A stretch of 64,000 nucleotides of DNA from G963662905 sp965230045 (GTDB lineage Bacteria; Bacteroidota; Bacteroidia; Bacteroidales; WRLA01), in assembly GCA_965230045.1 (NCBI GenBank), contig OZ245940.1, forward strand, positions 3,162,001 through 3,226,000, read 5' to 3'. Below the pieces are notes generated by a model. That model was not told where the DNA came from and ran no database searches. It saw only the letters and a program-made list of their open reading frames with translations. The stretch's first letter is position 1. The number at the start of each line of letters is the position of its first letter. This document shows positions 1 to 7,974 of the stretch, piece by piece. A program made the position numbers and the translations under genes.

Positions 1-35
1 ATCATGTTCTAACGAACTGAAAAAAGGAGGTAATC

Positions 36-326
36 ATGAATCGATGGATACGCAAAACAATAAACGTTCTTTCGATAATTCTGATTGTTTTGGTCAGCAA
101 GCAAGTAACAGCTGATGGGCCGCCACCACCGCCGGGAGATCCTACGGGAGCCGGAGGCGGAGCACAAGGAGACCCGCTGGGGGGCGGAGCACCTGTGGGT
201 GGCGGCACAGCGCTGTTAGTGATTATGGCCGGAGGCTATGCCCTTGTTAAAGCCAACAGACAGATGAATCGAAATACGTTTCAAAATATAACAGGTAAAA
301 AGCACTCATCAAACACGAGTGCCTGA
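36..326 (+). CDS. Small secreted/membrane-tail protein with GGGAPVGGG motif
   Basis: This 96-aa protein has an N-terminal signal peptide (MNRWIRK, then a hydrophobic stretch, cleavage probably near VTA-DG). A Pro/Gly-rich linker of about 30 residues follows, then the motif LGGGAPVGGGT, a short hydrophobic segment (about 58-71) and a basic, polar tail. It is a paralogue of the proteins at 7721-7945 and 23347-23565, which share the GGGAP(I/V)G(G/C)G core and the order signal peptide, linker, motif, TM, basic tail. That order resembles C-terminal sorting tails such as the short PID-CTERM-type proteins of Bacteroidota; a sorting role is inference only. The start is supported by a full AGGAGG at 25-30, five bases before the ATG, which is unusual for this phylum. 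Its upstream neighbour lies outside the window. The tail is about 20 residues longer than in the two paralogues. Confidence 0.8.
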   Translation: MNRWIRKTINVLSIILIVLVSKQVTADGPPPPPGDPTGAGGGAQGDPLGGGAPVGGGTALLVIMAGGYALVKANRQMNRNTFQNITGKKHSSNTSA

Positions 327-369
327 CCCAAAAAGACCTCTATCCCTATCTACTGCTTTTTATTGCTTT

Positions 370-393
370 CCGGGGCACGTTCCAGTGCCCCGG
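370..393 (+). terminator. Rho-independent terminator of the first small gene
   Basis: A perfect 9-bp stem (370-378 with 385-393, GC-rich) with a 6-nt loop is followed on the plus strand by tttccttt. It lies between the convergent ends of the small gene and the amylase gene. The T-tract is only on the plus side, so it mainly serves the small gene. Confidence 0.75.
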
Positions 394-408
394 TTTCCTT
401 TAACAGCA

Positions 409-2337
409 TTATTTTTCCGCAGCAAGCCACGCACAGGAATGTGGCGGCATCTCAATTTCCAGCTTTTGTCCTGCTTGATTAACTGCCAATGCGTTTAAAA
501 TATCACGATATTGTTTATCCTGTTTCAGCGGAATTTCAAGCTTTTGCAGCTGATCCGAATTATTAAAAACAGCAATAATTTCATCCTGTGCATCAAAGCG
601 GCTATATGCCAGAGATTTCTTTTCATCATCAACAATCAGATATTCCAGTTCTCCATTGGAAAGCACGGGATTTGCTGTGCGCAAAGCGATGAAGTTGCGG
701 TAGATATCAAAAAGCGCATGATTAAATTCCACTTTATCTGCAGGACGTTCAAGCCCGGTAGGATGTGTTGTTTCTGTTTCAAATTCATAATCCGGCCAAA
801 TGAGCGGTTTCCGGGTTGAAGGGTCGTCAGCACCCCACATGCCCATTTCATCACCTGCCCAGATATGCGGAGCACCCACAAAACTGAATTGCTGTGCCAA
901 AAGCATTTTCAGGATATCATAGGTTTCTTTATCCGGCTTATTGATTTTATAATTTGGATCATCGGCCGGTTTTGCATGCATTTTATACATATTTTTATTG
1001 TAGAGCGATGTGGAAACCCTGGGCGCATCATGGCTTGCCGTAAGGTTCATCATAGCATAATTGCTTGCTTCAGGAAGGTTGGAAGCAAATCGTTTCAGAC
1101 TGTCCACAAACTCGGAAACAGGAATCTCATCGGGCGATTGGTTAAAGAAGTGGCGTGCTGCGCGATACCAACGATAATTCATTACGGCATCAAACACATC
1201 CCCTTGCAGGAATGGTTTTGGGTCAAGCAATTTATCAGGCCATGCTTCCCACCATACTTCTCCAACAAGGTATGCTTCGGGATTGATTTTACGCACTTCC
1301 TTACGGTAATCGCGCCAGAAGCCCAAAGGAATTTCAGCCGCAACATCCAGACGGAAACCGTCCACACCGTCCGAGGGGTCGCCATCGCCATTGGGATCAA
1401 GCCAGCGGCGCGTTACATTCATGATATGCTCTTTGGCTGCCGGATCATAGATATCGCCTTCCATCACCCGGATGCCATTGCTGTGATCGGCAAATTGGGT
1501 TTCACGGATTTCGGGCAGGTCGTACACGCCAAACCATCCATGATATTTGAATTCGTTTTCAGGGGTTTCGGGATCATCAAAAGACTCTACCCAATACCAA
1601 TCTTTAAACTGCGACTCCTCCCCTTTTTCCACCACATCTTTCCATGCCCAGCAGGTGTGTCCTGTATGATTCCAGCTGAAATCCATAATTACTTTCATTC
1701 CGCGTTTATGCATTTCATCCACCAGCGCAACAAACATTGAATCTGCCGTGGTCATTTGCCATGTTTCTACATTGGCCGGTTCTTCAGCAGCCATAATTTC
1801 AATGTCCCTGTCCGGATCTGGCCCAAAGTTACGGTCGATGTGCCTCCAGTGCCGTGCATCATATTTATGCAGGGAAGGCGCATCATTGAGCGGATTGAAA
1901 TAAATCGCCGTTACGCCCAATGAGTCGAGGTAATCGAGCTGATCGAAAACACCCTGCAAATCGCCACCATAGCGCCTGAGCTGCGATTTCTGCCCAAAAT
2001 TGGTAATGGGATTTCCTGTAAAATCTTTTCCCCCTTCGGTTTCCGGAAACCACGGATCATCTTTATACCAATCATGCGTCCAAGGCGTTACGGTCCAACC
2101 ATCGGGCACAAAACCGGGATAACAGCCTTCAATATCCTGAGGGCGCGGATCGTTAGTTGGATCACCGTTTCGGAAACGTTCCGGAAAAATCTGATACCAG
2201 ACTACCTCTTTTGCCCAGTCAGGCACTTCGGCAAGCTGCTCATCAATGACTACTTCTTTTGTTTCTTTTTGCACCTGCTGCTTACACGAAGCCAGCACAA
2301 AAATTCCTATAACAGACAACAAAATTATTTTCTTCAT
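409..2337 (-). CDS. GH13 alpha-amylase-family lipoprotein
   Basis: The start is placed at the ATG at 2337, which gives MKKIILLSVIGIFVLASCK, a lipoprotein signal with lipobox LASC (Cys18); an upstream in-frame ATG at 2415 would bury this signal. The mature enzyme is a GH13 (alpha/beta)8 hydrolase acting on alpha-glucans, of cyclomaltodextrinase/neopullulanase type. The four conserved regions are visible: DFSWNH near 219-224, GFRLDVAAE with the nucleophile Asp331, GEVWWE with the acid/base Glu360, and ASHD with Asp437. The N-terminal WYQIFPERFRNGDP is typical of maltodextrin-degrading members. A small C-terminal beta domain ends the protein. As a lipoprotein it should sit at the outer or periplasmic membrane face. 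The symporter gene ends 49 bp upstream on the same strand, so the pair probably hydrolyses oligosaccharides and imports the sugar. Exact substrate is not determined. Confidence 0.9.
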   Translation of the reverse strand: MKKIILLSVIGIFVLASCKQQVQKETKEVVIDEQLAEVPDWAKEVVWYQIFPERFRNGDPTNDPRPQDIEGCYPGFVPDGWTVTPWTHDWYKDDPWFPETEGGKDFTGNPITNFGQKSQLRRYGGDLQGVFDQLDYLDSLGVTAIYFNPLNDAPSLHKYDARHWRHIDRNFGPDPDRDIEIMAAEEPANVETWQMTTADSMFVALVDEMHKRGMKVIMDFSWNHTGHTCWAWKDVVEKGEESQFKDWYWVESFDDPETPENEFKYHGWFGVYDLPEIRETQFADHSNGIRVMEGDIYDPAAKEHIMNVTRRWLDPNGDGDPSDGVDGFRLDVAAEIPLGFWRDYRKEVRKINPEAYLVGEVWWEAWPDKLLDPKPFLQGDVFDAVMNYRWYRAARHFFNQSPDEIPVSEFVDSLKRFASNLPEASNYAMMNLTASHDAPRVSTSLYNKNMYKMHAKPADDPNYKINKPDKETYDILKMLLAQQFSFVGAPHIWAGDEMGMWGADDPSTRKPLIWPDYEFETETTHPTGLERPADKVEFNHALFDIYRNFIALRTANPVLSNGELEYLIVDDEKKSLAYSRFDAQDEIIAVFNNSDQLQKLEIPLKQDKQYRDILNALAVNQAGQKLEIEMPPHSCAWLAAEK

Positions 2338-2386
2338 AATATAATTGTTTATCCGGTTGAAAGCCGGTATTTTAAAATTAAACGAA

Positions 2387-4030
2387 TTACCAAAATACCG
2401 TGTACAATATAGCAAGAATAATCAAAACAGCATAAGATGCAATGGTATATCCCTTATCTGTATGGAACAGTTTATTGGTAATCTTAATGGCTTTGGGATC
2501 ATCATCATATGGATTCGTTGCCAGGCTTACAAACACAATCACCACGAGGGTAATCAGGAATGTATAGAGCATCTGGTCCATCCAGGGCATATCGAATGGA
2601 GCAAGCTTCAGGATCAATGCAACCGGAATTGACGCCAGCACACCGATAACCGCACCTTTATTGGTCGTTTTCTTGTAGAACAGACCCAGCATAAACACAG
2701 CCAGAATGCCCGGGCTCACCAAACCTGTATATTCCTGGATATACTGAAAAGCCTGATCGATACTTCCCAGCGCCGGAGCAACCAACACACCAATAGCCAA
2801 AGCCACAGCACCGGCAATCCGCCCAACGGCAACTTCTTTTCCGTTTTCCTTATTCTTTTGCAGATAAGGCTTATAAATATCCATAGTAAATATCGTGGAA
2901 GTGGAATTGACCATACTGGCCAAAGATGAAACAATTGCTGCCGCCAATGCAGCCACAACCAGACCTTTTACACCCGTGGGGATAAAACTACCAACCAGCC
3001 ACGGAAAAGAATTATCATAATTCATTCCGCCATCTGCCTTTTGGAATGCGCCCTGAACCCCATCCACAATTGCCGTACCTTCGGGCTGGGAATACATTAC
3101 CCAGGCGATGATTCCGGGAACAACCACAAAAAGCGGTACCAAAAGCTTCAAAAAAGCGGCAAAGGCAATACCTTTTTGTGATTCGCGCAGGCTTTTCGCC
3201 GCCAGGGTCCGTTGGATAATGTACTGGTTAAATCCCCAGTAATACAAGTTGGCAACCCATAAACCACCAATCAGAACCGCGATGCCCGGCAAGTTCATAA
3301 ATTCCGGATTGTTTTTATCGAGGATCATATGGAATTTATCTCCGGCTGTTTCATAAACATGCTCCAGACCGTTTATTATGCCGCCATCAGGTGTTACATG
3401 ACCCAAAGCAATCATGGATGTAATAACACCGCCGGCAACCAGCAGAACTACCTGAATCACATCCGTCCAGGCTACGGCAGCCAGGCCACCATAAAGTGAA
3501 TATGCCGCAGCAAAAAGTGCCAGTCCGATGATATAATACATGATATTGCTTCCGTCACCGGAGCCCAGAACGGTATCCAGTGCTTTTCCTCCCAGGTATA
3601 AAACCGATGTCAGGTTTACGAATACGTAAAGCGACATCCAGAAAATGGCCAAAATCGTTTTCAGGTTGGTACTGAAACGTTTTTCAACAAATTCGGGAAT
3701 GGTAAAAATGCCTTTTTCAATAAATATCGGCAGGAAGAATTTTCCCACAATAATCAATGTGAGTGCGGCCATCCATTCGTAGGATGCAATAGCCAAACCA
3801 ATGGCCATGCCCGATCCCGACATCCCGATCATTTGTTCTGCCGAAATATTGGCAGCAATCAATGAAGCACCAATTGCCCACCAGGGCAATGATTTTCCTG
3901 CCAAAAAGTAGTCTTTTGCATCTTTCTTATGTCCCTTCTTCCCTCTCGATACCCACAAACCAACGCTTAAAATCACGATGGCATACGCAATAAAAACTGC
4001 ATAATCCGCAATAGAAAATCCTGTGTTCAT
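2387..4030 (-). CDS. Sodium:solute symporter (SSS family, SGLT-like)
   Basis: A 547-aa polytopic inner-membrane protein with about 14 hydrophobic segments. It shows SSS hallmarks: the N-terminal DYAVFIAYAIVILSVGLW helix, AKDYFLAGKSLPWWAIGASL (TM2 signature) and ISAEQMIGMSGSG in TM3. The resemblance is to the vSGLT sugar branch rather than to the proline or pantothenate branches. It would couple Na+ influx to uptake of a small sugar. It is the first gene of an apparent two-gene operon with the downstream GH13 lipoprotein, which supports a role in uptake of maltose or glucose released by that enzyme. A TAnnTTTG element lies at 4076-4083, about 46 bases upstream. Substrate is inferred from context only. 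Confidence 0.88.
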   Translation of the reverse strand: MNTGFSIADYAVFIAYAIVILSVGLWVSRGKKGHKKDAKDYFLAGKSLPWWAIGASLIAANISAEQMIGMSGSGMAIGLAIASYEWMAALTLIIVGKFFLPIFIEKGIFTIPEFVEKRFSTNLKTILAIFWMSLYVFVNLTSVLYLGGKALDTVLGSGDGSNIMYYIIGLALFAAAYSLYGGLAAVAWTDVIQVVLLVAGGVITSMIALGHVTPDGGIINGLEHVYETAGDKFHMILDKNNPEFMNLPGIAVLIGGLWVANLYYWGFNQYIIQRTLAAKSLRESQKGIAFAAFLKLLVPLFVVVPGIIAWVMYSQPEGTAIVDGVQGAFQKADGGMNYDNSFPWLVGSFIPTGVKGLVVAALAAAIVSSLASMVNSTSTIFTMDIYKPYLQKNKENGKEVAVGRIAGAVALAIGVLVAPALGSIDQAFQYIQEYTGLVSPGILAVFMLGLFYKKTTNKGAVIGVLASIPVALILKLAPFDMPWMDQMLYTFLITLVVIVFVSLATNPYDDDPKAIKITNKLFHTDKGYTIASYAVLIILAILYTVFW

Positions 4031-4075
4031 TTAGAAAATTTTAAAATGATTAGTGTATAAAAATTCAAAATCACG

Positions 4076-4083
4076 CAAATATA
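4076..4083 (-). promoter_or_regulatory. -7 promoter element of the symporter-amylase operon
   Basis: On the minus strand the sequence reads TATATTTG, an exact match to the Bacteroidota TAnnTTTG -7 box, about 46 bases before the symporter ATG. No clear -33 TTTG was found at the usual spacing, so this is a moderate call. Confidence 0.4.
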
Positions 4084-4267
4084 TAAACTCCTGAGTGATT
4101 TTAAAACTGTGCAGGAAAATTTGCACTTCAGCAATAATCTTTTAATATGCTGTAGTTCAGCCTCCAAATAGTTCAGAAAAATTATCCCGCAATTTTTGGA
4201 CATTAAAAGCAATTTGCATTGAAATAATGCCCCGGTCAGTGCGTTTATTTTAAAAAACTTAAGAGCC

Positions 4268-4462
4268 ATGTTAAACTACTCAAAACTCATACTGACACGC
4301 GTTAGTTTTAATTACGCGCTTTTTAAAAAAGAACTGCACAAAGCCATCAAAAACGTGAACAAAGAGGAGTTAATCCTGCTGAGGAACTGGTGCCTGCTGA
4401 TGTTTGGAACAAGTTACGGCCACCTTATTGCTGAAGCGTTTAAAAATGCCGGTTTAAACTAA
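4268..4462 (+). CDS. Small conserved hypothetical protein (64 aa)
   Basis: A 64-aa soluble, basic, mostly helical protein that starts MLNYSKLILTRVSFNYALFK and contains EELILLRNWC in the middle. It resembles a widespread short Bacteroidota family of unknown function with the pattern VSF-x4-LF-x-KEL-x-KA; this is from memory of the family and not from a search. It stands alone, divergent from the symporter operon with about 240 bp between their starts. There is no signal peptide or TM segment. No function can be given. Confidence 0.7.
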   Translation: MLNYSKLILTRVSFNYALFKKELHKAIKNVNKEELILLRNWCLLMFGTSYGHLIAEAFKNAGLN

Positions 4463-4724
4463 AGCAGATTCACCGCTCAATATTTTTGCATCTTCCCAAA
4501 AGGTATTAGCTGCGATGCCTAAAATTGATTTCCTAATTTATTCAGGAAAAGGTTTTTCTGGTAGAACCGAAACAGCATATTTTTATGAGCTGCGCTGTCA
4601 GTACGTTTATGGTTAAGGGTCAGGAATTTTATTGCTTGATAAATTTTATTTTTAGAGGTCAGTATGTAGGTGCATATTAGTTTTGGCAAATCATAAAAAT
4701 CTAATGATTTATTATTGAGTAACA

Positions 4725-4904
4725 TAGATTTCTCCACCGAAGCTTCGGCATCGAAATGACCTTTTGTTGTTTTTAAGTGGCAAAGGCGGCGCACTTCGAC
4801 TTGGTTCGGCTACGCTCACCACAGGACGCTCAGTGACCGTAAGCCGCCTTTGCCCAAACAATTAATAAACAGTCATTTCGACGACCAGCGGGAGGAGAAA
4901 TCTA
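4725..4904. repeat. Nested palindromic intergenic element (MITE-like)
   Basis: Three pairs of inverted repeats are nested around one centre: tagatttctcc (4725-4735) with ggagaaatcta (4894-4904), tcgaaatgac (4751-4760) with gtcatttcga (4872-4881), and gcaaaggcggc (4780-4790) with gccgcctttgc (4843-4853). It has the same architecture as the element at 26421-26758. It occupies most of the gene-free stretch 4463-5095; the short reading frames there are products of the repeat. Confidence 0.75.
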
Positions 4905-4965
4905 TTTTATTCACGAGCATAAATCATTCTATGTACTTATCTATTGACCTCAATTTATTTTTTTT

Positions 4966-5012
4966 GGTTCTACACGGAATTTCATAAAAAAATTGGTATT
5001 TCAAACAGACTC
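4966..5012 (+). repeat. Partial copy of the left end of the 26.4-kb palindromic element
   Basis: The sequence TGGTTCTACACGGAATTTC followed by TTTCAAACAGACTCCTCC resembles the ends of the element at 26421-26758 (ATGGT-x-CTAC..GAATTTC and AACAGATTCCTCC) but is shortened. It is probably an element remnant. The rest of 4463-5095 shows nothing convincing. Confidence 0.5.
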
Positions 5013-5095
5013 CTCCTTCCGATATACCGGAATTCCTCATACCCGGGCTTATCTTCCCTTAGCAAACGTTCTTTAAGGTCTTCGGGCGTCTCGTC

Positions 5096-5995
5096 TCACT
5101 CACCCCTTTTAATAAATGTCCTCAAATAATTCTTTTCATCTTTAGTAATCCGTAATTGGTACATCCCGGGCAACAAAGATTGCGTATTGACCTCTACCGG
5201 AAATGATAATGCTTTAATTCTCAGGACTGTTTGTCCGTTGGCATTAATAAGGCTGATATTGGCAGCGCCTTCCTCTTTGTTGAGTTCTATTTTGATGCCG
5301 GTGCTTGCGAGATTGGGGTAGATATTTAGATCGCCCTCCAGGCATACTTCCTCTTCAACGGGTGTGAGCAAACGACAAAAGCAGCGATTGCATTCCGGAT
5401 TTTCCAGATAAACGACTGTATCCATATACTTAAAACAAACCAATTCGCAATAAGATCCAATAATATAATCCCTTATTGGATGAAAAAGGCCGCGTACACT
5501 TCCTATCCCTTCGATCCAATAGTCGAGCCCTCCGCCTTCAATTTTGAAACGCTTCCGGAACTGATTATCATGCATCTCAATCGTATCAATATCTGTAATT
5601 CTACATCCCCAATGTAAATCCCCTTCCGGATATTCAGAATGAGGCATGCTGTCTCCAATTTTAAGGGAAAAATCATAGATCAAAATTTCCTCATCCCAAT
5701 CCTGTATTTTAATAAATATCTGTTTGGATTCATTTTCACGAAGTGCGGCATAATAGGTCATATGCTCCTGACTTAGAACCGTATCATCTATAATGCTATA
5801 TATCTTATTGTAGAGTATTTCATTAATCAGGGTATCTCCTTTAATACCGAACCTTTCCCTGAAATCTGTAGAATAGCCATAATAAAAATTGTTCCAAATA
5901 GCATTGGAATCCGGGAAAGGGTGATAATCCTGTGCTGTGGCGTCCTGCATCGTGCTGCTCAGGATGATTCCAAAAATAACAATCATTTTTTTCAT
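5096..5995 (-). CDS. T9SS-sorted exported protein of unknown function
   Basis: The start is placed at the ATG at 5995, giving MKKMIVIFGIILSS..ATAQ, a clear signal peptide ending near AQ; the longer in-frame start at 6082 would add 29 residues that fit poorly. The 299-aa protein has a beta-rich central part with no recognised enzyme motif and a cluster NPECNRCFCR near residue 205-215. The last ~75 residues form a T9SS type A sorting domain: NIYPNLASTGIKIE, NGQTVLRI, LLPGMYQLRI and a terminal basic FIKRGE. The neighbour at 6075-6971 is a paralogue with an almost identical sorting domain and the same strand, which suggests tandem duplication. Expected location is the outer surface or medium after T9SS export. 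Confidence 0.8.
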   Translation of the reverse strand: MKKMIVIFGIILSSTMQDATAQDYHPFPDSNAIWNNFYYGYSTDFRERFGIKGDTLINEILYNKIYSIIDDTVLSQEHMTYYAALRENESKQIFIKIQDWDEEILIYDFSLKIGDSMPHSEYPEGDLHWGCRITDIDTIEMHDNQFRKRFKIEGGGLDYWIEGIGSVRGLFHPIRDYIIGSYCELVCFKYMDTVVYLENPECNRCFCRLLTPVEEEVCLEGDLNIYPNLASTGIKIELNKEEGAANISLINANGQTVLRIKALSFPVEVNTQSLLPGMYQLRITKDEKNYLRTFIKRGE

Positions 5996-6074
5996 TGCAT
6001 CTGTTTTTAATTCATCTCTTTTGGCTAATAACCATAATATCAAACATCTTATAAATAATGGGACAATGATGAGG

Positions 6075-6971
6075 TTAATCATTTTTCTTTATAAAAGTCC
6101 TGATATAATTACGTTCATCTTTAATAATCTGGATTTGGTACATCCCGGGCGACATTCCCTGAGTGTTCACCTCCACCGGAAATGATAATGCTTTAATACT
6201 CAGGGCAGTTTGTCCGCTGCCATTAATGAAGTTGATGGTGGCAGCGCCTTCCTCTTTGCCGAGTTCTATTTTGATGCTGGTGCTTGCAGGATTGGGGTAG
6301 ATATGAACAGGGTCATCCGCTTGATGTTCGTTGATGTCAAGCAAAAGTATTTCTTCACAGTCTTCATGGTTCCAGTTGTGCCAGGGATAAAAACTGCTCA
6401 TATATAAACCGGTAAACTGGTCTTCATAGCAGCGCAAAGGACCATCATATTGCATATCATGGCTTGGGAACATATAATAAGCATTTCCAATGCCATCGAT
6501 AACGTTTCCGCTAAATTCATTATACAAACCATCGTTAGTGGTGACATACTGCACTTTACGTTTTTCATTGCCAATCATAATGCTGTCTGTAGATTCCACA
6601 TAAAGCGTAAGTTTTTGCTGCATGGGATTGGTATAATAATCCAGCACAACAGAATCTCCGGCTACAGCCCCAAAGTCATAAAGCAGATGAAAATCTTCAG
6701 CAGCATAGAAGAACAGGCTATCGTTGCGACGGAACATATAATGGATTTCCTCTGTACTGCTTTCATAATCATATTTTGTATGCAACAATTTCCTGCAGGA
6801 TATCCCTTGGATAACGGTATCCTTTAAGGATTCAAGTTTGGAATAGCTGATATAATCAAGGTACATCGTATAATGCGTATAATGCCATACTGCACCTATG
6901 GGGGCAAAATCCTGTGCAAAAGCAAACTTACTGAATACTATCACGAGAAAGATCATTCCGGCTTTTTTCAT
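6075..6971 (-). CDS. T9SS-sorted exported protein, paralogue of the next gene
   Basis: A 298-aa protein with signal peptide MKKAGMIFLVIVFSKFAFAQ, cleaved after AQ. The body begins DFAPIGAVWHYTHY and is beta-rich and acidic, with no catalytic motif that I recognise. This IGAVWHY-type start is common among small T9SS cargo proteins of Bacteroidota. The C-terminus is a type A sorting domain (HIYPNPASTSIKIE, SPGMYQIQII, FIKKND at the end). Sorting domains of this gene and its downstream neighbour differ in only a minority of positions, including the shared KALSFPVEVNTQ block. About 80 bp separate the two coding regions, so they are probably co-transcribed. Confidence 0.8.
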   Translation of the reverse strand: MKKAGMIFLVIVFSKFAFAQDFAPIGAVWHYTHYTMYLDYISYSKLESLKDTVIQGISCRKLLHTKYDYESSTEEIHYMFRRNDSLFFYAAEDFHLLYDFGAVAGDSVVLDYYTNPMQQKLTLYVESTDSIMIGNEKRKVQYVTTNDGLYNEFSGNVIDGIGNAYYMFPSHDMQYDGPLRCYEDQFTGLYMSSFYPWHNWNHEDCEEILLLDINEHQADDPVHIYPNPASTSIKIELGKEEGAATINFINGSGQTALSIKALSFPVEVNTQGMSPGMYQIQIIKDERNYIRTFIKKND

Positions 6972-7192
6972 AATGGTTGGTTTTGATACACGTTCAGGGC
7001 AGCTAAAGTATGCAATTATTTTATAATAGTCAATATTATTAAGTTATATTTTTGATTAATAATTACTCATTTATTTGAATACACTTAGGCTTTATGCACA
7101 AAAAGGATATGCATGTAAAAGGCGCGATGATATTTTTCTGTCAAGAAGCCATGGGTTCTGCGCCCATCTGCGGAATCTGCGGGAGTAAGAAC

Positions 7193-7539
7193 GGGCACTA
7201 AGATTTTTGTTTCTCGCTAAGGCGCTAAGACGCTAAGGATACAATGGAAACTTCTCCCACTGATCACGCAGATTTACATGGATGTTTTCTTTGCGGCTTT
7301 GCGCCTCTTCGAGAAAAGCTTTGTGTACTTTGAGAAAACCTTTGTGTTCTCTGCGGGTAATGGAGCGTCACTTCGATGAGTAGCGTGAGGAGAAGTTCAC
7401 TGGGGGTAAACGCATGAATGGAAGAAAACACCAAGGGCACTAAGATTTTTGTTTCTCGCTGAGGCGCTAAGACGCTAAGGATACAATGGAAACCTCTCCC
7501 ACTGATCACGCTGATTTAGGTGGTTGTTTTCTTTGCAGC
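7193..7539. repeat. Two near-identical ~105-bp direct repeats in a gene-free stretch
   Basis: Copy 1 (7193-7297) and copy 2 (7435-7539) match closely, offset by 242 bp, both running from gggcactaagatttttg through cgctaagacgctaagg and ctcccactgatcacgc to gttttctttgc. The interval also carries related phrases such as tttgtgtactttgag / tttgtgttctctgcg. No protein is supported in 6972-7720. The block is typical intergenic repeat debris of Bacteroidota genomes. Confidence 0.75.
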
Positions 7540-7565
7540 TCTGTGGGAACCCTGCGTTTACTCAA

Positions 7566-7607
7566 TAAAAAAAGGGACAGCCCACCAAACCAAATTCGGG
7601 CTGCCCC
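7566..7607 (-). terminator. Rho-independent terminator (minus strand)
   Basis: A 10-bp GC-rich stem (7574-7583 with 7598-7607, one G-U wobble in the minus-strand RNA) is followed on the minus strand by seven T residues. It would end transcripts coming from the small gene at 7721-7945 and the giant gene upstream of it. Confidence 0.7.
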
Positions 7608-7676
7608 AAGCGGAAATCAAACGCTGAGCCTTAATTATTTTCAGATCTTATCTGATGTTTTGATTCAAAATTGAGC

Positions 7677-7706
7677 GCTTTCCCGAAATTAAACATCCGG
7701 GAAAGC
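7677..7706 (-). terminator. Stem-loop just after the small GGGAPIGGG gene
   Basis: A perfect 9-bp stem (gctttcccg at 7677-7685 with cgggaaagc at 7698-7706) and 12-nt loop lie 14 bases past the stop codon. The following minus-strand sequence is only moderately T-rich, so it may be a weak terminator or an RNA 3' end stabiliser ahead of the stronger one at 7566-7607. Confidence 0.45.
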
Positions 7707-7720
7707 ACGGGCTTTAGACA

Positions 7721-7945
7721 TTAATTGTCCTTTTCTTCCAAAGCAGATACGCGTTTCTTCCAGGCATAAGCGGCCGCCATGCCCATCATAATCATTACGC
7801 CTCCACCGATAGGAGCTCCGCCACCCGGTACAGGGTTATTGCCCACACCACTGCCGTCACCATTCTCTTCAGGATGCGGCTGTGCCGAAAGGTTTAAACT
7901 GGCTGCAAGCAAGAAAACACCAATAATATATGCTAATTTTTTCAT
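7721..7945 (-). CDS. Small secreted/membrane-tail protein with GGGAPIGGG motif
   Basis: A 74-aa protein with signal peptide MKKLAYIIGVFLLAASLNLSAQ, then a short acidic linker (PHPEENGDGSGVG), the motif PGGGAPIGGGV at about 40-50, one hydrophobic segment MIMMGMAAAYAW and a charged tail (KKRVSALEEKDN). It matches the protein at 23347-23565 closely (shared AQPHP..GSGVG and GGGAPIG) and that at 36-326 less closely. It lies 29 bp downstream of the 1499-aa T9SS protein on the same strand, so the two are probably one transcript. A tail made of motif, TM and basic residues suggests membrane anchoring or processing; I know of no proven function. Confidence 0.85.
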   Translation of the reverse strand: MKKLAYIIGVFLLAASLNLSAQPHPEENGDGSGVGNNPVPGGGAPIGGGVMIMMGMAAAYAWKKRVSALEEKDN

Positions 7946-7974
7946 GATTCTGTGTTTTTAAAATATTCTTCTAA

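Noticed and set aside
36..326. Classical bacteriocin precursor
   Set aside because: A Gly-rich small protein could suggest a bacteriocin, but it has a Sec signal peptide, no double-Gly leader, and the hydrophobic segment plus basic tail fit a membrane-tail architecture.
865..1740. Long plus-strand frame (291 codons) antisense to the amylase
   Set aside because: The minus-strand protein has all GH13 catalytic motifs; the antisense frame is a shadow.
4519..4794. Minus-strand frame of 91 codons
   Set aside because: Half of it lies in the palindromic repeat 4725-4904 and the protein shows no coherent domain or signal.
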